Position numbers and translations under genes: made by a program. A model generated the notes under the pieces. It did no database searches. It saw nothing but the letters and a program-made list of their open reading frames with translations, and was not told where the DNA came from. From NCBI GenBank assembly GCA_030765455.1, contig JAVCCM010000044.1, positions 1 to 49,285 on the forward strand: DNA of 49,285 nucleotides. The letters are read 5' to 3'. Positions 8,355-16,945 of this stretch are shown piece after piece; position 1 is the stretch's first letter; every line of letters starts with the position of its first letter. The DNA comes from Candidatus Electryonea clarkiae. GTDB taxonomy: Bacteria; Electryoneota; Electryoneia; Electryoneales; Electryoneaceae.

Positions 8355-9530
8355 TCATTTTCCCATAACTGCCTTCTGCCAGGCTTCAATCCTGTTTTTG
8401 AAATAAAACTTCCTCGACGGCAACTCGCCGGCAGAATCAGAAAATAATGCACGAGGTGGGAATAGGGTATGCGCAATATAATATGCCTTGCTGGAAAAAC
8501 CTTCCATCAGGTCCAGCATAGCTGAAAATCTTCTTAATCCGCCTTGGCCGGATAATTGACCTTTTGCAATTATAAATGGATTACGTCTGGTTATTGCTTT
8601 TTGAGTCTTCCCGTCCATTAAAAGATTGTCCATCGGATTTCTTACTGGTCCGTAAAATACCCTGGCGACCTCCAAACCAGTACGAACCGCTCGCTCCACA
8701 TGCATTTTCCGGCAGTTATCGACAAACTTCTTTTGTTCGATTTCCAGTGTCCATTCCCGGCATGCAAAGAAGACATCAAGGCACCATTTCAAAGAGAAAA
8801 AACCATGCCGGACGCTATGCAGTGCAAGCAGAATCAAATGATCCTCATGTTCAGGAACATTTACTGAAATATCGTCTGTTAAAACCGTATGGATACTCCT
8901 GTCCAGAATTGATTCAGGATCGATCCAGAAAGGCTCGGTTTTATCCACCGGCGCCCTGTGTAAATCCAGGATAACCGGACTTTCAGGATGACGAAATACC
9001 CTGGCGAAACCATAAAGCCGGGCGACATCCTCACTGCGGTCAGCATGAACTGTCTCTTGCAATTCCCATCCATTTTCTAATAAATAATTAGCCGCCACAC
9101 CGAAATGGTCGGGATGGATAAGGAGGTCAATATCCCCGGGATCACGCAGATGAGGTTGTGGGTACAATTCTGCAGCTGCAAGTCCCTTGAATAGTACCGG
9201 ATGGAAATCACCTATAATCTTCAATGCATCCTGAAGCGCACGGACTACCATCATTCTTCTGACACGCGCCTGTACCAATGTTGCATCCAATTCCTTTAGG
9301 GCATCACCTTCAAGCCGGACACGCCAGCCTTCGAGCCTTCCTGCCTGAAAAGATGCAAGTGAAGCCAGGTTGTGATGAAATATCAGGGTAATTAACTCGT
9401 GAGGGTCAAATTTTTCACGTGGCGGTGGTTTGCCGGTTAAAAGGCGAGCTGCCGCCGATATGACTAATTCTGTTTCAGTGGTGTTCACGATTTTAACCAG
9501 GAGATTGTCAGCAGCTTGCGAAGTTTCCAT
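8355..9530 (-). CDS. NTP_transf_5-type nucleotidyltransferase of a RiPP-like gene trio
   Basis: This belongs to the uncharacterised nucleotidyltransferase family PF14907. The active-site pattern is visible: FKGLAAAELYP (Lys about 115) followed by RDPGDIDLLI, in which the two Asp (about 133 and 135) would bind metal, as in pol-beta-like enzymes. It should transfer a nucleotide or phosphate to a small or peptide acceptor; the acceptor is unknown. Family members occur beside lasso-peptide and other RiPP clusters. The last of three minus-strand genes. The ATG at 9530 overlaps the peptidase gene by 46 bp; a GTG at 9488 gives a classical GTGA overlap with its stop and may be the real start. About 377-391 residues. 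It ends shortly before the palindromic repeat at 8171. Confidence 0.8.
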   Translation of the reverse strand: METSQAADNLLVKIVNTTETELVISAAARLLTGKPPPREKFDPHELITLIFHHNLASLASFQAGRLEGWRVRLEGDALKELDATLVQARVRRMMVVRALQDALKIIGDFHPVLFKGLAAAELYPQPHLRDPGDIDLLIHPDHFGVAANYLLENGWELQETVHADRSEDVARLYGFARVFRHPESPVILDLHRAPVDKTEPFWIDPESILDRSIHTVLTDDISVNVPEHEDHLILLALHSVRHGFFSLKWCLDVFFACREWTLEIEQKKFVDNCRKMHVERAVRTGLEVARVFYGPVRNPMDNLLMDGKTQKAITRRNPFIIAKGQLSGQGGLRRFSAMLDLMEGFSSKAYYIAHTLFPPRALFSDSAGELPSRKFYFKNRIEAWQKAVMGK

Positions 9531-9898
9531 GCAAAGGGAAGCGATACCTGGCGCTCTTTTCCATTTCGCTTCAAATGTGTTACCATGCCGACTACTGATT
9601 CCGGCTTTACAGCTCGAATTATTTTCGACTGGTCGCCTTTTTCAAAAACAACATGTTTGCCTGTTCCTACGAGACGATGTATGACCGGTTCGTTAAGCTT
9701 TGTTGATATGAAAAGAATTAAAGTACCTGGCGGGAAACTCAGGACAGATTCTCTGCTGACAGGTTGTATTTTTGCTTTGTCGCCGTCTCTCAATGCCGGC
9801 ATCATCGAGGAGCCACGCACCGGTATCCAGAATGGATGTGTAATGGTATGAAAATGATCTGCGTGAAACGTCTTAGGGTCCCCAGGGGTCAGGCTCAT
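9485..9898 (-). CDS. Soluble S24/S26-type Ser-His peptidase (signal-peptidase fold)
   Basis: The protein has 137 residues and a signal-peptidase/LexA-like fold. It shows VRGSSMMPALRDGD (nucleophile Ser in the S-M-x-P box), GTLILF, then EPVIHRLVG and FEKGDQS. The His in PVIHR replaces the general-base Lys of most bacterial enzymes, as in the ER/SipW-type S26B branch, so a Ser-His dyad is predicted. Unlike a signal peptidase it has no membrane helix, so it should act in the cytoplasm. It sits between a RiPP-like precursor and a nucleotidyltransferase, with a 26-bp overlap with the precursor, so leader-peptide cleavage of that precursor is a reasonable inference. A GTG at 9901 is an equally possible start; neither has a good ribosome site, which suggests translational coupling. 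Confidence 0.75.
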   Translation of the reverse strand: MSLTPGDPKTFHADHFHTITHPFWIPVRGSSMMPALRDGDKAKIQPVSRESVLSFPPGTLILFISTKLNEPVIHRLVGTGKHVVFEKGDQSKIIRAVKPESVVGMVTHLKRNGKERQVSLPFAWKLRKLLTISWLKS

Positions 9899-10004
9899 CA
9901 CTGAAGAGAAGAGCTTCTATTCTCCCCTGTTCCAGGATTTTGGGAGGTTCCCAAGACTTTTCTTCTTCACTCTGGGGTAACTGTTTTTTTTCTTGATCGT
10001 CCAA
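9873..10004 (-). CDS. Putative RiPP precursor peptide with W-x-x-P-x-I-x-x-x-G leader motif
   Basis: A short acidic peptide of 43 residues if started at the TTG at 10004, which has AGGA three bases upstream (12-nt window GCGAGGAATTTG). The longer frame to a GTG at 10058 would begin at the predicted transcription start and is less likely. The C-terminal half reads SWEPPKILEQG, matching residue for residue the spacing of the lasso-leader recognition motif Y-x-x-P-x-L-x-x-x-G with Trp and Ile in place of Tyr and Leu. It ends FSDEPDPWGP, which would be a very short core. It is the first gene of an overlapping trio with a soluble S26-like peptidase and a nucleotidyltransferase. No recognition-element protein, B1/B2 enzyme or cyclase is nearby, so it is not a standard lasso cluster. 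Confidence 0.6.
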   Translation of the reverse strand: MDDQEKKQLPQSEEEKSWEPPKILEQGRIEALLFSDEPDPWGP

Positions 10005-10062
10005 AATTCCTCGCTCATAGTTTAAATACTGTGTTGTTTTATTATTGCTTCGCAACACTATA

Positions 10063-10092
10063 AAAATAATTGCTAAACTACTGCCTCGTCAA
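10063..10092 (-). promoter_or_regulatory. Possible promoter of the precursor-peptidase-nucleotidyltransferase trio
   Basis: On the minus strand TTGACG (10087-10092) is followed after 18 bases by TATTTT (10063-10068). Transcription would begin near 10056, giving an untranslated leader of about 50 bases before the TTG start at 10004. This is a pattern match and is not proven. Confidence 0.35.
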
Positions 10093-10765
10093 GCGATATA
10101 TCACACACATGCAACTTTTTGAGCAAATGAGTTCTAATGCTGTTTATCACATCGAAAAATGTTGGTGTAATTGTTTAGTTAATCTGTTTTTACAATTATT
10201 TATAAGAGCTAAATATCTCTTCTTTCAACTGTTGATCTTTATTAAAATATTCATTAAATTTATATTAATTGAAGCAAGAGACAATCCGGCATATAATATA
10301 TTGCCACCTTTTACTGGAAACAACACCGAAATATTGCTTCATATATTCCCGCATTTTCAACCGTTTATCTAATAGATGGCATGGAATCAAGTGCTTTGAA
10401 TTTATCTATTATATCGTCAAATATTTGAGAAGTGACTCAAAGATTCTAATATTATAGAGTGAGTACATTTTGCGAGTCCTGTAGAAAATATTATCTATCT
10501 CTCACTTGTAATATAATGTTTCATGTTAGTATCTTGTGTTGGATAAACTTGAGATCAAGATCATTATTCACCAAATAAGTATTTAATTTTGATCTCCCAT
10601 GAAGGTTGCAGGCTGAGCTTGTTACCTTTAGAAACTATAGTACATTAAACGGTCGCATGCCCCTGACGTTGGAGCCACCACACATCAGGTAAAGCGTATG
10701 GCATCCCCTTATACAACCTGGGAAAACCTGACTAAACGGTTTGCACACAGGAAGGAGAAAAACTG
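10093..10765. other. AT-rich gene-free region with a possibly structured leader at its right end
   Basis: No convincing coding frame; the open frames here are low-complexity Phe/Ile-rich strings without ribosome sites. From about 10640 the composition rises in G+C and shows a small stem (CCTGA 10672-10676 with TCAGG 10685-10689), nested between GCATGCC and GGCATCC, and a GGGAAAACC loop. This may be a folded 5' leader of the secreted protein gene at 10766. It does not match a riboswitch class I know. Confidence 0.35.
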
Positions 10766-12547
10766 ATGAAACCTTCAAGACTAAAGGGTTTAAAAATTGG
10801 ATTTGTGTTGTTAATCTGTCTGGTGGCATTGCTTGGAACCAGTTCAGTTACACAAGCCTTCTGGCACATCGTAATGAACGATAACTTTGAAGCAGATCCG
10901 CCACCTCCGGCATGGCCCTGGCCTACTGGAAATGGTACCAGCTGGTATTGTATTCCCTGGCCACCTGCTGCTCCCGGATTTATGCATACCTGGGGAAAAG
11001 AAGACAGCACTGTCTATCGTGCCAATACGCCACGCCAATACCGTTCTATCTGGTGCGCCGGACTTCCTAATGATCGAATTCCTGGTAATGATACCTATCC
11101 AACCTGGATGAATGCATGGGCTGTCTGGGGACCTATCGAGATTACTACCGTGATGGAGGAAGTTGGTGGTGTGTTCTTTTTCTTCGGCAGTATAGAGGAA
11201 TGGAGCGCTGGCGCTGGAGACCGTTTCCTGGTAACTGTTACTGATAATACGGATAACCTCGGTGATACTGCTGCCTGCCCAATGGCATTTGATTTCCAGT
11301 TTGAGGATACTGACGGGGAATGGCTTCCGGTAGAATTCGATTTCGCTGATCTCGATTCTGCAGGCGATTCCGTAAGTTATATGCCATTCTATGATGAATA
11401 CGGAGAACTTCACACGCGCGATGATACTTATATCAGCCTTGTTTTCAATTCCAATGGCGTTTCGCATGAAGATTTTTTGGGAATCTTTGTTGATGACTAC
11501 AGCATCGGTTACGATGATGGACTATACGATTTCGAGATGCTTGGATGCTCTTATATGCAACAAGATGACACACTATCCCAATATTTTGAACTGCATGTTG
11601 ACGACCCCGTTCGGTTCAGGAATCTGTTCGCGGCTAAAGGTCCTGTTGATACTGTAGAAGCCTTGCATGTCCTGTATATTGATACAGACCTGAATGATGA
11701 TGTAGAGCTTTGGGATTTACCTTTTGATAGCATGACCGCTGGGTGGGAATTTACAAGACATGGAACCAACCATAGTCCTTTATTTCAAAATACATGGGTG
11801 CCGGAAGACACCGGTTGGGTTATTATTGGAGTCTCACTGGATGCTGACCTAAGGGTTGATGAATGGAGTGAAAACAATAATTTCTTCATCGACACAGTAT
11901 ATGTCCTCCAACCTCAGACCGCGCCCTACATTAATTGGTTATGTCTGCGCGAGGATACCCTTGAAGTACCCTACGATGAAAGAGATGTAGAGATTACTTA
12001 CGAAGCATTTAATTCGCCTGATAGTGAATGGGCTGATATCACAGTTTACTATGACTATGACGATCGTGAATTCAACGGCTCTCCGACAAATCACGTAGGC
12101 GCAAGAATTATCAATGGCGAAAATTCCTTTACCTGGAACACTTCCCGTCTTGATCCCGGAGTCTATTACCTCTATGCGCAGCTTAACGATTATTGGCTGC
12201 CGGTTGTTCAAGAATATGCCGTTATGCCGATTCGTATCCATGATATCGTGAATGATGTCGGTGAGGACAGGGCAGATATTCCAACAACATTTGACATAAC
12301 TGCAGTCTATCCAAATCCGTTCAACCCCACAGTGGAAGTCACAATCGCTGTACCAGAGATCGGGGATATAACAGCTAAATGGTACTCACTTGAAGGACGG
12401 TTGGTCGATACTCAATCCCTGAATGGTGTACAACCCGGCTATAGAAAGCTGACATGGACACCGGATAACCTTGCAAGCGGTATGTATTTGCTCCGTTTGT
12501 CATCCGACATGGGACAATTAACAACTAAAGTCGTTTACCTCAAGTAA
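10766..12547 (+). CDS. Secreted protein with type IX secretion C-terminal sorting domain
   Basis: The protein has 593 residues. AAGGAG precedes the ATG. The signal peptide is IGFVLLICLVALLGTSSVTQA. The next 250 residues are Trp/Asp-rich beta structure resembling an adhesin or lectin-like jelly roll (NDNFEADPPPPAWPWP, WSAGAGDRFLVTVTDNTDN). They are followed by a CARDB-like region (LHVLYIDTDLNDD...WVIIGVSLDADLRVDEWSENNN) and a second Ig-like unit. The last 85 residues form the sorting domain: YPNPFNPTVEVTIAV, YSLEGRLVDTQSL, LASGMYLLRL, ending TTKVVYLK. The protein should cross the outer membrane by the T9SS and be attached or released. Ligand unknown. A strong terminator follows. Confidence 0.9.
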   Translation: MKPSRLKGLKIGFVLLICLVALLGTSSVTQAFWHIVMNDNFEADPPPPAWPWPTGNGTSWYCIPWPPAAPGFMHTWGKEDSTVYRANTPRQYRSIWCAGLPNDRIPGNDTYPTWMNAWAVWGPIEITTVMEEVGGVFFFFGSIEEWSAGAGDRFLVTVTDNTDNLGDTAACPMAFDFQFEDTDGEWLPVEFDFADLDSAGDSVSYMPFYDEYGELHTRDDTYISLVFNSNGVSHEDFLGIFVDDYSIGYDDGLYDFEMLGCSYMQQDDTLSQYFELHVDDPVRFRNLFAAKGPVDTVEALHVLYIDTDLNDDVELWDLPFDSMTAGWEFTRHGTNHSPLFQNTWVPEDTGWVIIGVSLDADLRVDEWSENNNFFIDTVYVLQPQTAPYINWLCLREDTLEVPYDERDVEITYEAFNSPDSEWADITVYYDYDDREFNGSPTNHVGARIINGENSFTWNTSRLDPGVYYLYAQLNDYWLPVVQEYAVMPIRIHDIVNDVGEDRADIPTTFDITAVYPNPFNPTVEVTIAVPEIGDITAKWYSLEGRLVDTQSLNGVQPGYRKLTWTPDNLASGMYLLRLSSDMGQLTTKVVYLK

Positions 12548-12570
12548 CCATTACGAGTTTATGATAAATC

Positions 12571-12599
12571 AACCCTCTCGGATTCGAGAGGGTTTTTTT
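12571..12599 (+). terminator. Rho-independent terminator
   Basis: A 10-bp perfect stem (AACCCTCTCG / CGAGAGGGTT) with a GATT loop is followed by seven T. It sits 24 bp after the stop of the secreted protein gene. Confidence 0.92.
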
Positions 12600-12904
12600 A
12601 TTTTAGCAACAGCATTTCACTTGCCGCATAGATGTCGGGTTCTCTGATAAACAAAGCATCCAGTCTGTGATGAACTTCCTGCGTCTCTGTGGTGAGATTT
12701 ATGAGTATTCTTGCAAACCCTATTGACCCTGTATGTATTCTCCTGCAAATTCCATACATCAATATTAGTTTGAATATTCAACGCTGGTTTTTGTAAAAAT
12801 TCTATTATAAAGGACATTCCGTTATTCGCTCAAAAAACCGTTTCAAGAAGCTGAAACGCCGTATCGGCAGGCATAAGGTTCTGGACAGACGTGAAGACCT
12901 GGTT

Positions 12905-14218
12905 GTGTATTCGGTGGATGCCAGCTATACAGCGCCGCCAGGTAATCATGACCCTGACGTTGTAGTGCTCGCTGAAAATGTTGAAGACGTTATCGAAAGT
13001 GTACTTTATGCCCGTGAGAATGGGCTGCCCCTGGTAGCAAGAGGGACAGGTACAGGCATGAGCGCCGGCGCAGTTCCATTAGAAGGCGGCTTGGTGCTGT
13101 CAACCGTTAAAATGAAACGGGTGATAGATTTGAATGTGAATGAAAAATGGATTCAATGTGAGCCGGGGCTGACCACGGCAGATGTAAAGAATGCTGCTGC
13201 CAAACATTCTCTCTTTTACCCACCAGACCCATCAAGCTATAAAATCAGTTCTATCGGTGGAAATATTGCAGAGAATGCCGGTGGGCTTAGATGTGTAAAA
13301 TATGGCACAACAAAAGATTACGTACTTGGATTAAAATATATAGATGCTGATGGAAACCTTCAAAGTACCGGCTCACTGTCGAACCAGGTTGATGGTATGG
13401 ATTTGACTCCGTTATTAGTCGGTTCGGAAGGGTTGTTTGGAGTAATAGTCGAAACTCGTCTTGCGCTGATTCCTGCCCCTCGTGCAACATATACAGTCCT
13501 GGCACATTTTCATGACATATACAGGGCGCTTGAAGCCATATATACTTTCCTGCCGGAACTGGTTCCATCTGTGTGTGAATTAATTGATGGAGAAGTTATT
13601 AAAGCAATAAGCCAGCATGACCCCTATCCCTTTCCAGAAGGATGCAAAGCTGCATTGTTGGTCGAAACTGATGGCGAGGAAGAAGCCGCCAAGCTGGAAT
13701 TGAACAGGGTGATGGAGGTGCTTGAGGATCATGACGCTTTGGAGATTCATACTGCACAGAACCCGGAAGAACGAGAAAGATTATGGAATCTGCGACGTTT
13801 GATCTCACCGGCGCTATCCAGGATTGCCGATGGGAAGATGAACGAGGACGTGGTCGTACCCATAGGAAAAATGGCAACCCTGATTGAAAGAGTGGAAGAA
13901 ATTGCGAAACGTTACAAAGTCCTGATTCCAATTTATGGACATGCTGGAGACGGAAACCTGCATTTAAACGTCATGTATAAAAAAGCGAATGAGGAAAACC
14001 GGATAATCGCCCATGAAGCCATATTCGATTGTTTCAAAACAGTGATTGAACTGGGAGGTACGATAAGCGGCGAACATGGCATTGGCGCTGCAAAAAACCA
14101 ATACATGAATTTGCAATTCAGCGAAGATGAATTAAATATCCTGAGACAAATTAAACATGCTTTCGATCCGGATAACCTCTTCAATCCGGGCAAGATGCTG
14201 CCGCCGGATTCAAGTTGA
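12905..14218 (+). CDS. FAD-linked oxidase, GlcD (glycolate/D-lactate dehydrogenase) family
   Basis: A flavoprotein of the vanillyl-alcohol-oxidase fold that oxidises a 2-hydroxy acid. The FAD-binding part shows ARGTGTGMSAGAVP, KYGTTKDYVLGL and PLLVGSEGLFG; the C-terminal cap shows IPIYGHAGDGNLHLNV and GGTISGEHGIGAAK, both typical of GlcD. The end FDPDNLFNPGKMLP is the family signature. GTG at 12905 is the first standard start codon, yet the frame is open from 12797 and the preceding codons (LKRRIGRHKVLDRREDLVVYS) match the N-terminal helix of the family. The true start is therefore upstream, most likely the ATT at 12824, with AAAGGA nine bases before it, or the CTG at 12851. No GlcE or GlcF partner is adjacent. 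Confidence 0.92.
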   Translation: MYSVDASYTAPPGNHDPDVVVLAENVEDVIESVLYARENGLPLVARGTGTGMSAGAVPLEGGLVLSTVKMKRVIDLNVNEKWIQCEPGLTTADVKNAAAKHSLFYPPDPSSYKISSIGGNIAENAGGLRCVKYGTTKDYVLGLKYIDADGNLQSTGSLSNQVDGMDLTPLLVGSEGLFGVIVETRLALIPAPRATYTVLAHFHDIYRALEAIYTFLPELVPSVCELIDGEVIKAISQHDPYPFPEGCKAALLVETDGEEEAAKLELNRVMEVLEDHDALEIHTAQNPEERERLWNLRRLISPALSRIADGKMNEDVVVPIGKMATLIERVEEIAKRYKVLIPIYGHAGDGNLHLNVMYKKANEENRIIAHEAIFDCFKTVIELGGTISGEHGIGAAKNQYMNLQFSEDELNILRQIKHAFDPDNLFNPGKMLPPDSS

Positions 14219-14430
14219 TTATACCTCTTTGAGTCCTCGGCGAATTCTTTGAGTACTCTGCGGTTTATCTTTTTTTTAACCTCAGATAACAAAAAGCAAG
14301 CACGAAGATCACAAGACCCCTGGAGAAATAAATACACTCAAAATGCAGGAACACACATCGATTTAATACGCTATAATAGTTAGGCTTTCTTAACAACGTT
14401 AAGTTATATTTAAACAATTTTGAAATATCT

Positions 14431-16680
14431 ATGTACTCTAATATTAATAAAAATTTCAAGAAACTGATGCTGCTGTGGACGCTTATTTCCATATTATCCT
14501 CCGTCTCATGCAGCGAGAACAAAACTCACGGATCATCCATGTCTGAAAACAAATCTGTATCATCACAAAGCAGCTCCCCTTTTGTTACACGTTCTCCTCA
14601 AACAATCCGCCAGGAGGGAAATCGCCTAACAGGAGAATCATCGCTCTATCTTCTCCAGCATTCGCATAACCCGGTGGACTGGTATCCCTGGGGCGAGGAG
14701 GCAAAAATTCGATCCGGGGCTGAGGATAAACCGATTTTTCTTTCAATAGGCTACTCTTCCTGTCACTGGTGCCATGTGATGGAGCATGAAGTATTCGAGG
14801 TTGATTCCATCGCAGAATTCATGAATGAACACTTCATCAATATAAAAGTGGATCGTGAAGAACGCCCCGACCTTGACGCTGTATATATGGAAGCGGTACG
14901 CGCGATGACCGGTGGCGGCGGTTGGCCCATGTCCGTTTTTTTAACATCCGATTTAAAACCATTTTATGGAGGGACATATTTCCCGCCTGATCAATTTGTC
15001 AGGCTCGTTAAAAGTATCTCCGATACTTATGGAGAACAAAGGGATAAGATAGAGTTGCAGAGCGAACAACTCTATAAAATGGTGTCCTCAAATCCTCAGC
15101 TATCGCAGGGTCAGGCTGTGAACAGCCCTGATTTTTCAAGTATAGCCAACAATTCTCTTCAGTTTGTTGACGCAAAATGGGGCGGGTTCAGAGGCAGGAT
15201 GAAATTCCCAACCCCACTTCGCTGGCAATTTCTGCTGCATCGTTACCGGAAAACAGGTGAAGCAAGGATTGCAGATGCAGTCAGGAAAACTCTTAATAAT
15301 ATGGGGACGGGCGGCATTCATGATCATGTGGGTGGAGGGTTTCATCGTTACACCGTGGAAGAAACATGGCTCGTTCCTCACTTTGAAAAGATGCTCTATG
15401 ACAATGCCCAGTTGGCAAGTTTATATATCGAGGCATTCGCCGTTTTTGGTAAAAGAAACGGAAAACCACATCAGCCGGGATATGATGATATAGCAAAGAA
15501 TACACTTGATTTTCTGATTCGAGATATGCAAAGCTCTTCAGGTGGTTTTTATGCCAGTTATGATGCGGACAGCGGGGGGGAAGAAGGAACATTTTATACC
15601 TGGAGCCCGGATGAAATTACGGATATAGCCGGAAAAAAAGATGGCGCTGCACTGGCAAATCTGCTTGGAGTAGAACTTGGTGGAAATTTCGAAGGGAAAA
15701 GCATCCTGACCCGGCGAAAGGCTTACGAAAAAATAGCCCGTGAATTCGACAGGGATATTCAGGAGGTAAACGTATTATTCGAAAAATGGCGCGAAGAATT
15801 AAGAAATTACAGGGCAAAACGAGTTCCACCCGGTCTTGATAAAAAAGTCGTAACTGCCTGGAATGGACTGGCAATAGCCGCTTTCAGTCAGGGATATGCA
15901 TTATTCGGCGAAGAGAAATACCGGGATGCCGCAAGAGAAGCCATCGAATATTTATGGCATAATCACCGGTTGGAGAATGGCTCCCTGGTGAGGGCATCAA
16001 ATGAAGGTGTGACCTCCGGGGTGGGTATCCTGGATGATTATGCTTTTTTCGCAAATGGACTCCTTGAGTTTTACAATGCGACAGGCGAGATTGAAACACT
16101 GGAGATGGCGCTCGAATTGACAGGACACGTCAGGGATCATTTTGCGAGCGACGAGGGTGGGTATTACCTGACATCCAATGAGATTGAAACTCCAATGGGG
16201 CGACAGGTAGAAATATACGATAGTGTTGAACCGAGCGGTAACTCGGCTATGTTGAATGTTTTATTAAGACTGTCGGCCTTGACCGGAAATCAAACCTATC
16301 GTAAAGATGTGGAACGGATGCTGGGCGCGTATTCAGACATGGTAAACAAATCCGGCCTGGAAATGGCGCTTTGGCTTGATGTGGCACAAAACTATGAAGG
16401 ACCGTTCCATGAAGTTATCATTGCAGGTCAACTGGATGATAATAATACAAATGCGATGATAAACGTTTTTAGGGGCTTGTTGCCATCGTATGCAGTCCTG
16501 ACATTAATCCCGCCAGATGGTCCCGATAAGAAAATGCAGACAATTATCCCTTCTACAGTCGAAAAAACTATGTTGAATGGAGAGACGACAGTCTATGTAT
16601 GCGAGTTTGGGTCGTGTAAAGCACCAACCAATGATCCGGAAGAATTCAAGCAGCAACTCCTTGAAGGCTGGAAACTATAA
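14431..16680 (+). CDS. DUF255 / YyaL family thioredoxin-domain protein, lipoprotein form
   Basis: A homolog of YyaL and human SPATA20. The N-terminal thioredoxin-like domain has [18 protein letters not shown] (CxxC at residues 111 and 114), then [10 protein letters not shown] and [11 protein letters not shown] long alpha/alpha-barrel like that of N-acylglucosamine epimerases follows ([57 protein letters not shown]). The biochemical role of the family is not settled. This copy is unusual in having a signal peptide with a lipobox-like site (SSVSC, Cys 27) and a Ser-rich linker, so it should sit in the envelope; most relatives are cytosolic. Total 749 residues. The AT-rich upstream region has no clear ribosome site. 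Confidence 0.92.
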   Translation: MYSNINKNFKKLMLLWTLISILSSVSCSENKTHGSSMSENKSVSSQSSSPFVTRSPQTIRQEGNRLTGESSLYLLQHSHNPVDWYPWGEEAKIRSGAEDKPIFLSIGYSSCHWCHVMEHEVFEVDSIAEFMNEHFINIKVDREERPDLDAVYMEAVRAMTGGGGWPMSVFLTSDLKPFYGGTYFPPDQFVRLVKSISDTYGEQRDKIELQSEQLYKMVSSNPQLSQGQAVNSPDFSSIANNSLQFVDAKWGGFRGRMKFPTPLRWQFLLHRYRKTGEARIADAVRKTLNNMGTGGIHDHVGGGFHRYTVEETWLVPHFEKMLYDNAQLASLYIEAFAVFGKRNGKPHQPGYDDIAKNTLDFLIRDMQSSSGGFYASYDADSGGEEGTFYTWSPDEITDIAGKKDGAALANLLGVELGGNFEGKSILTRRKAYEKIAREFDRDIQEVNVLFEKWREELRNYRAKRVPPGLDKKVVTAWNGLAIAAFSQGYALFGEEKYRDAAREAIEYLWHNHRLENGSLVRASNEGVTSGVGILDDYAFFANGLLEFYNATGEIETLEMALELTGHVRDHFASDEGGYYLTSNEIETPMGRQVEIYDSVEPSGNSAMLNVLLRLSALTGNQTYRKDVERMLGAYSDMVNKSGLEMALWLDVAQNYEGPFHEVIIAGQLDDNNTNAMINVFRGLLPSYAVLTLIPPDGPDKKMQTIIPSTVEKTMLNGETTVYVCEFGSCKAPTNDPEEFKQQLLEGWKL

Positions 16681-16683
16681 TCG

Positions 16684-16838
16684 TCATTATGACCACAATG
16701 TCCAACTTATTTCGAGAGTAGATTTCTTTCGTTGAAAGGGATTTCAGTTGTATGGAACAAGTATTCTTCTGCTTACACTTTCAAATCCTTTTCATTGACA
16801 AGGATCTACTGGTCATCAAATGAATGGTAATTGATGAT
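16684..16838. repeat. About 150-bp dispersed element, copy 1
   Basis: The sequence aligns over about 150 bp with the reverse complement of 46760-46912. It contains two stem-loops built on CTTTCGTTGAAAG-type arms (16725-16738) and ATCCTT...AAGGAT (16785-16805), with the shared strings GGGATTTCAGTTG and ATCT(A/T)CTGGTCA. It starts three bases after the DUF255 stop codon and fills most of the gap to the next gene. Confidence 0.75.
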
Positions 16839-16945
16839 CCACTGGGCTCGCATTTATGCTTATTGCAAAATTATATTTAAACAGTATCCATGCAAACAAC
16901 AATATATTTAACCTCCAGATAATACGCATTATCGCAAAGGATTAA

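Noticed and set aside
9873..10058. Standard lasso peptide precursor
   Set aside because: The leader motif fits, but the core after the Gly is too short and lacks a ring Gly and acceptor Asp/Glu at the right distance, and no lasso cyclase or B protein is nearby.
10070..10372. 100-codon plus-strand frame in AT-rich DNA
   Set aside because: Low-complexity Phe/Ile/Leu string, no ribosome site, lies over the presumed promoter of the opposite trio.
10640..10765. Possible riboswitch upstream of the T9SS cargo gene
   Set aside because: Small stems are visible but the conserved bases of the riboswitch classes I know are not, and the downstream gene gives no metabolite hint.
12598..12759. 53-codon minus-strand frame (ends in EPDIYAASEMLLLK)
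   Set aside because: Protein-like tail, but no ribosome site, its stop lies in the T-run of a terminator, and its middle is the common CACAGAGACGCAG-type intergenic string.
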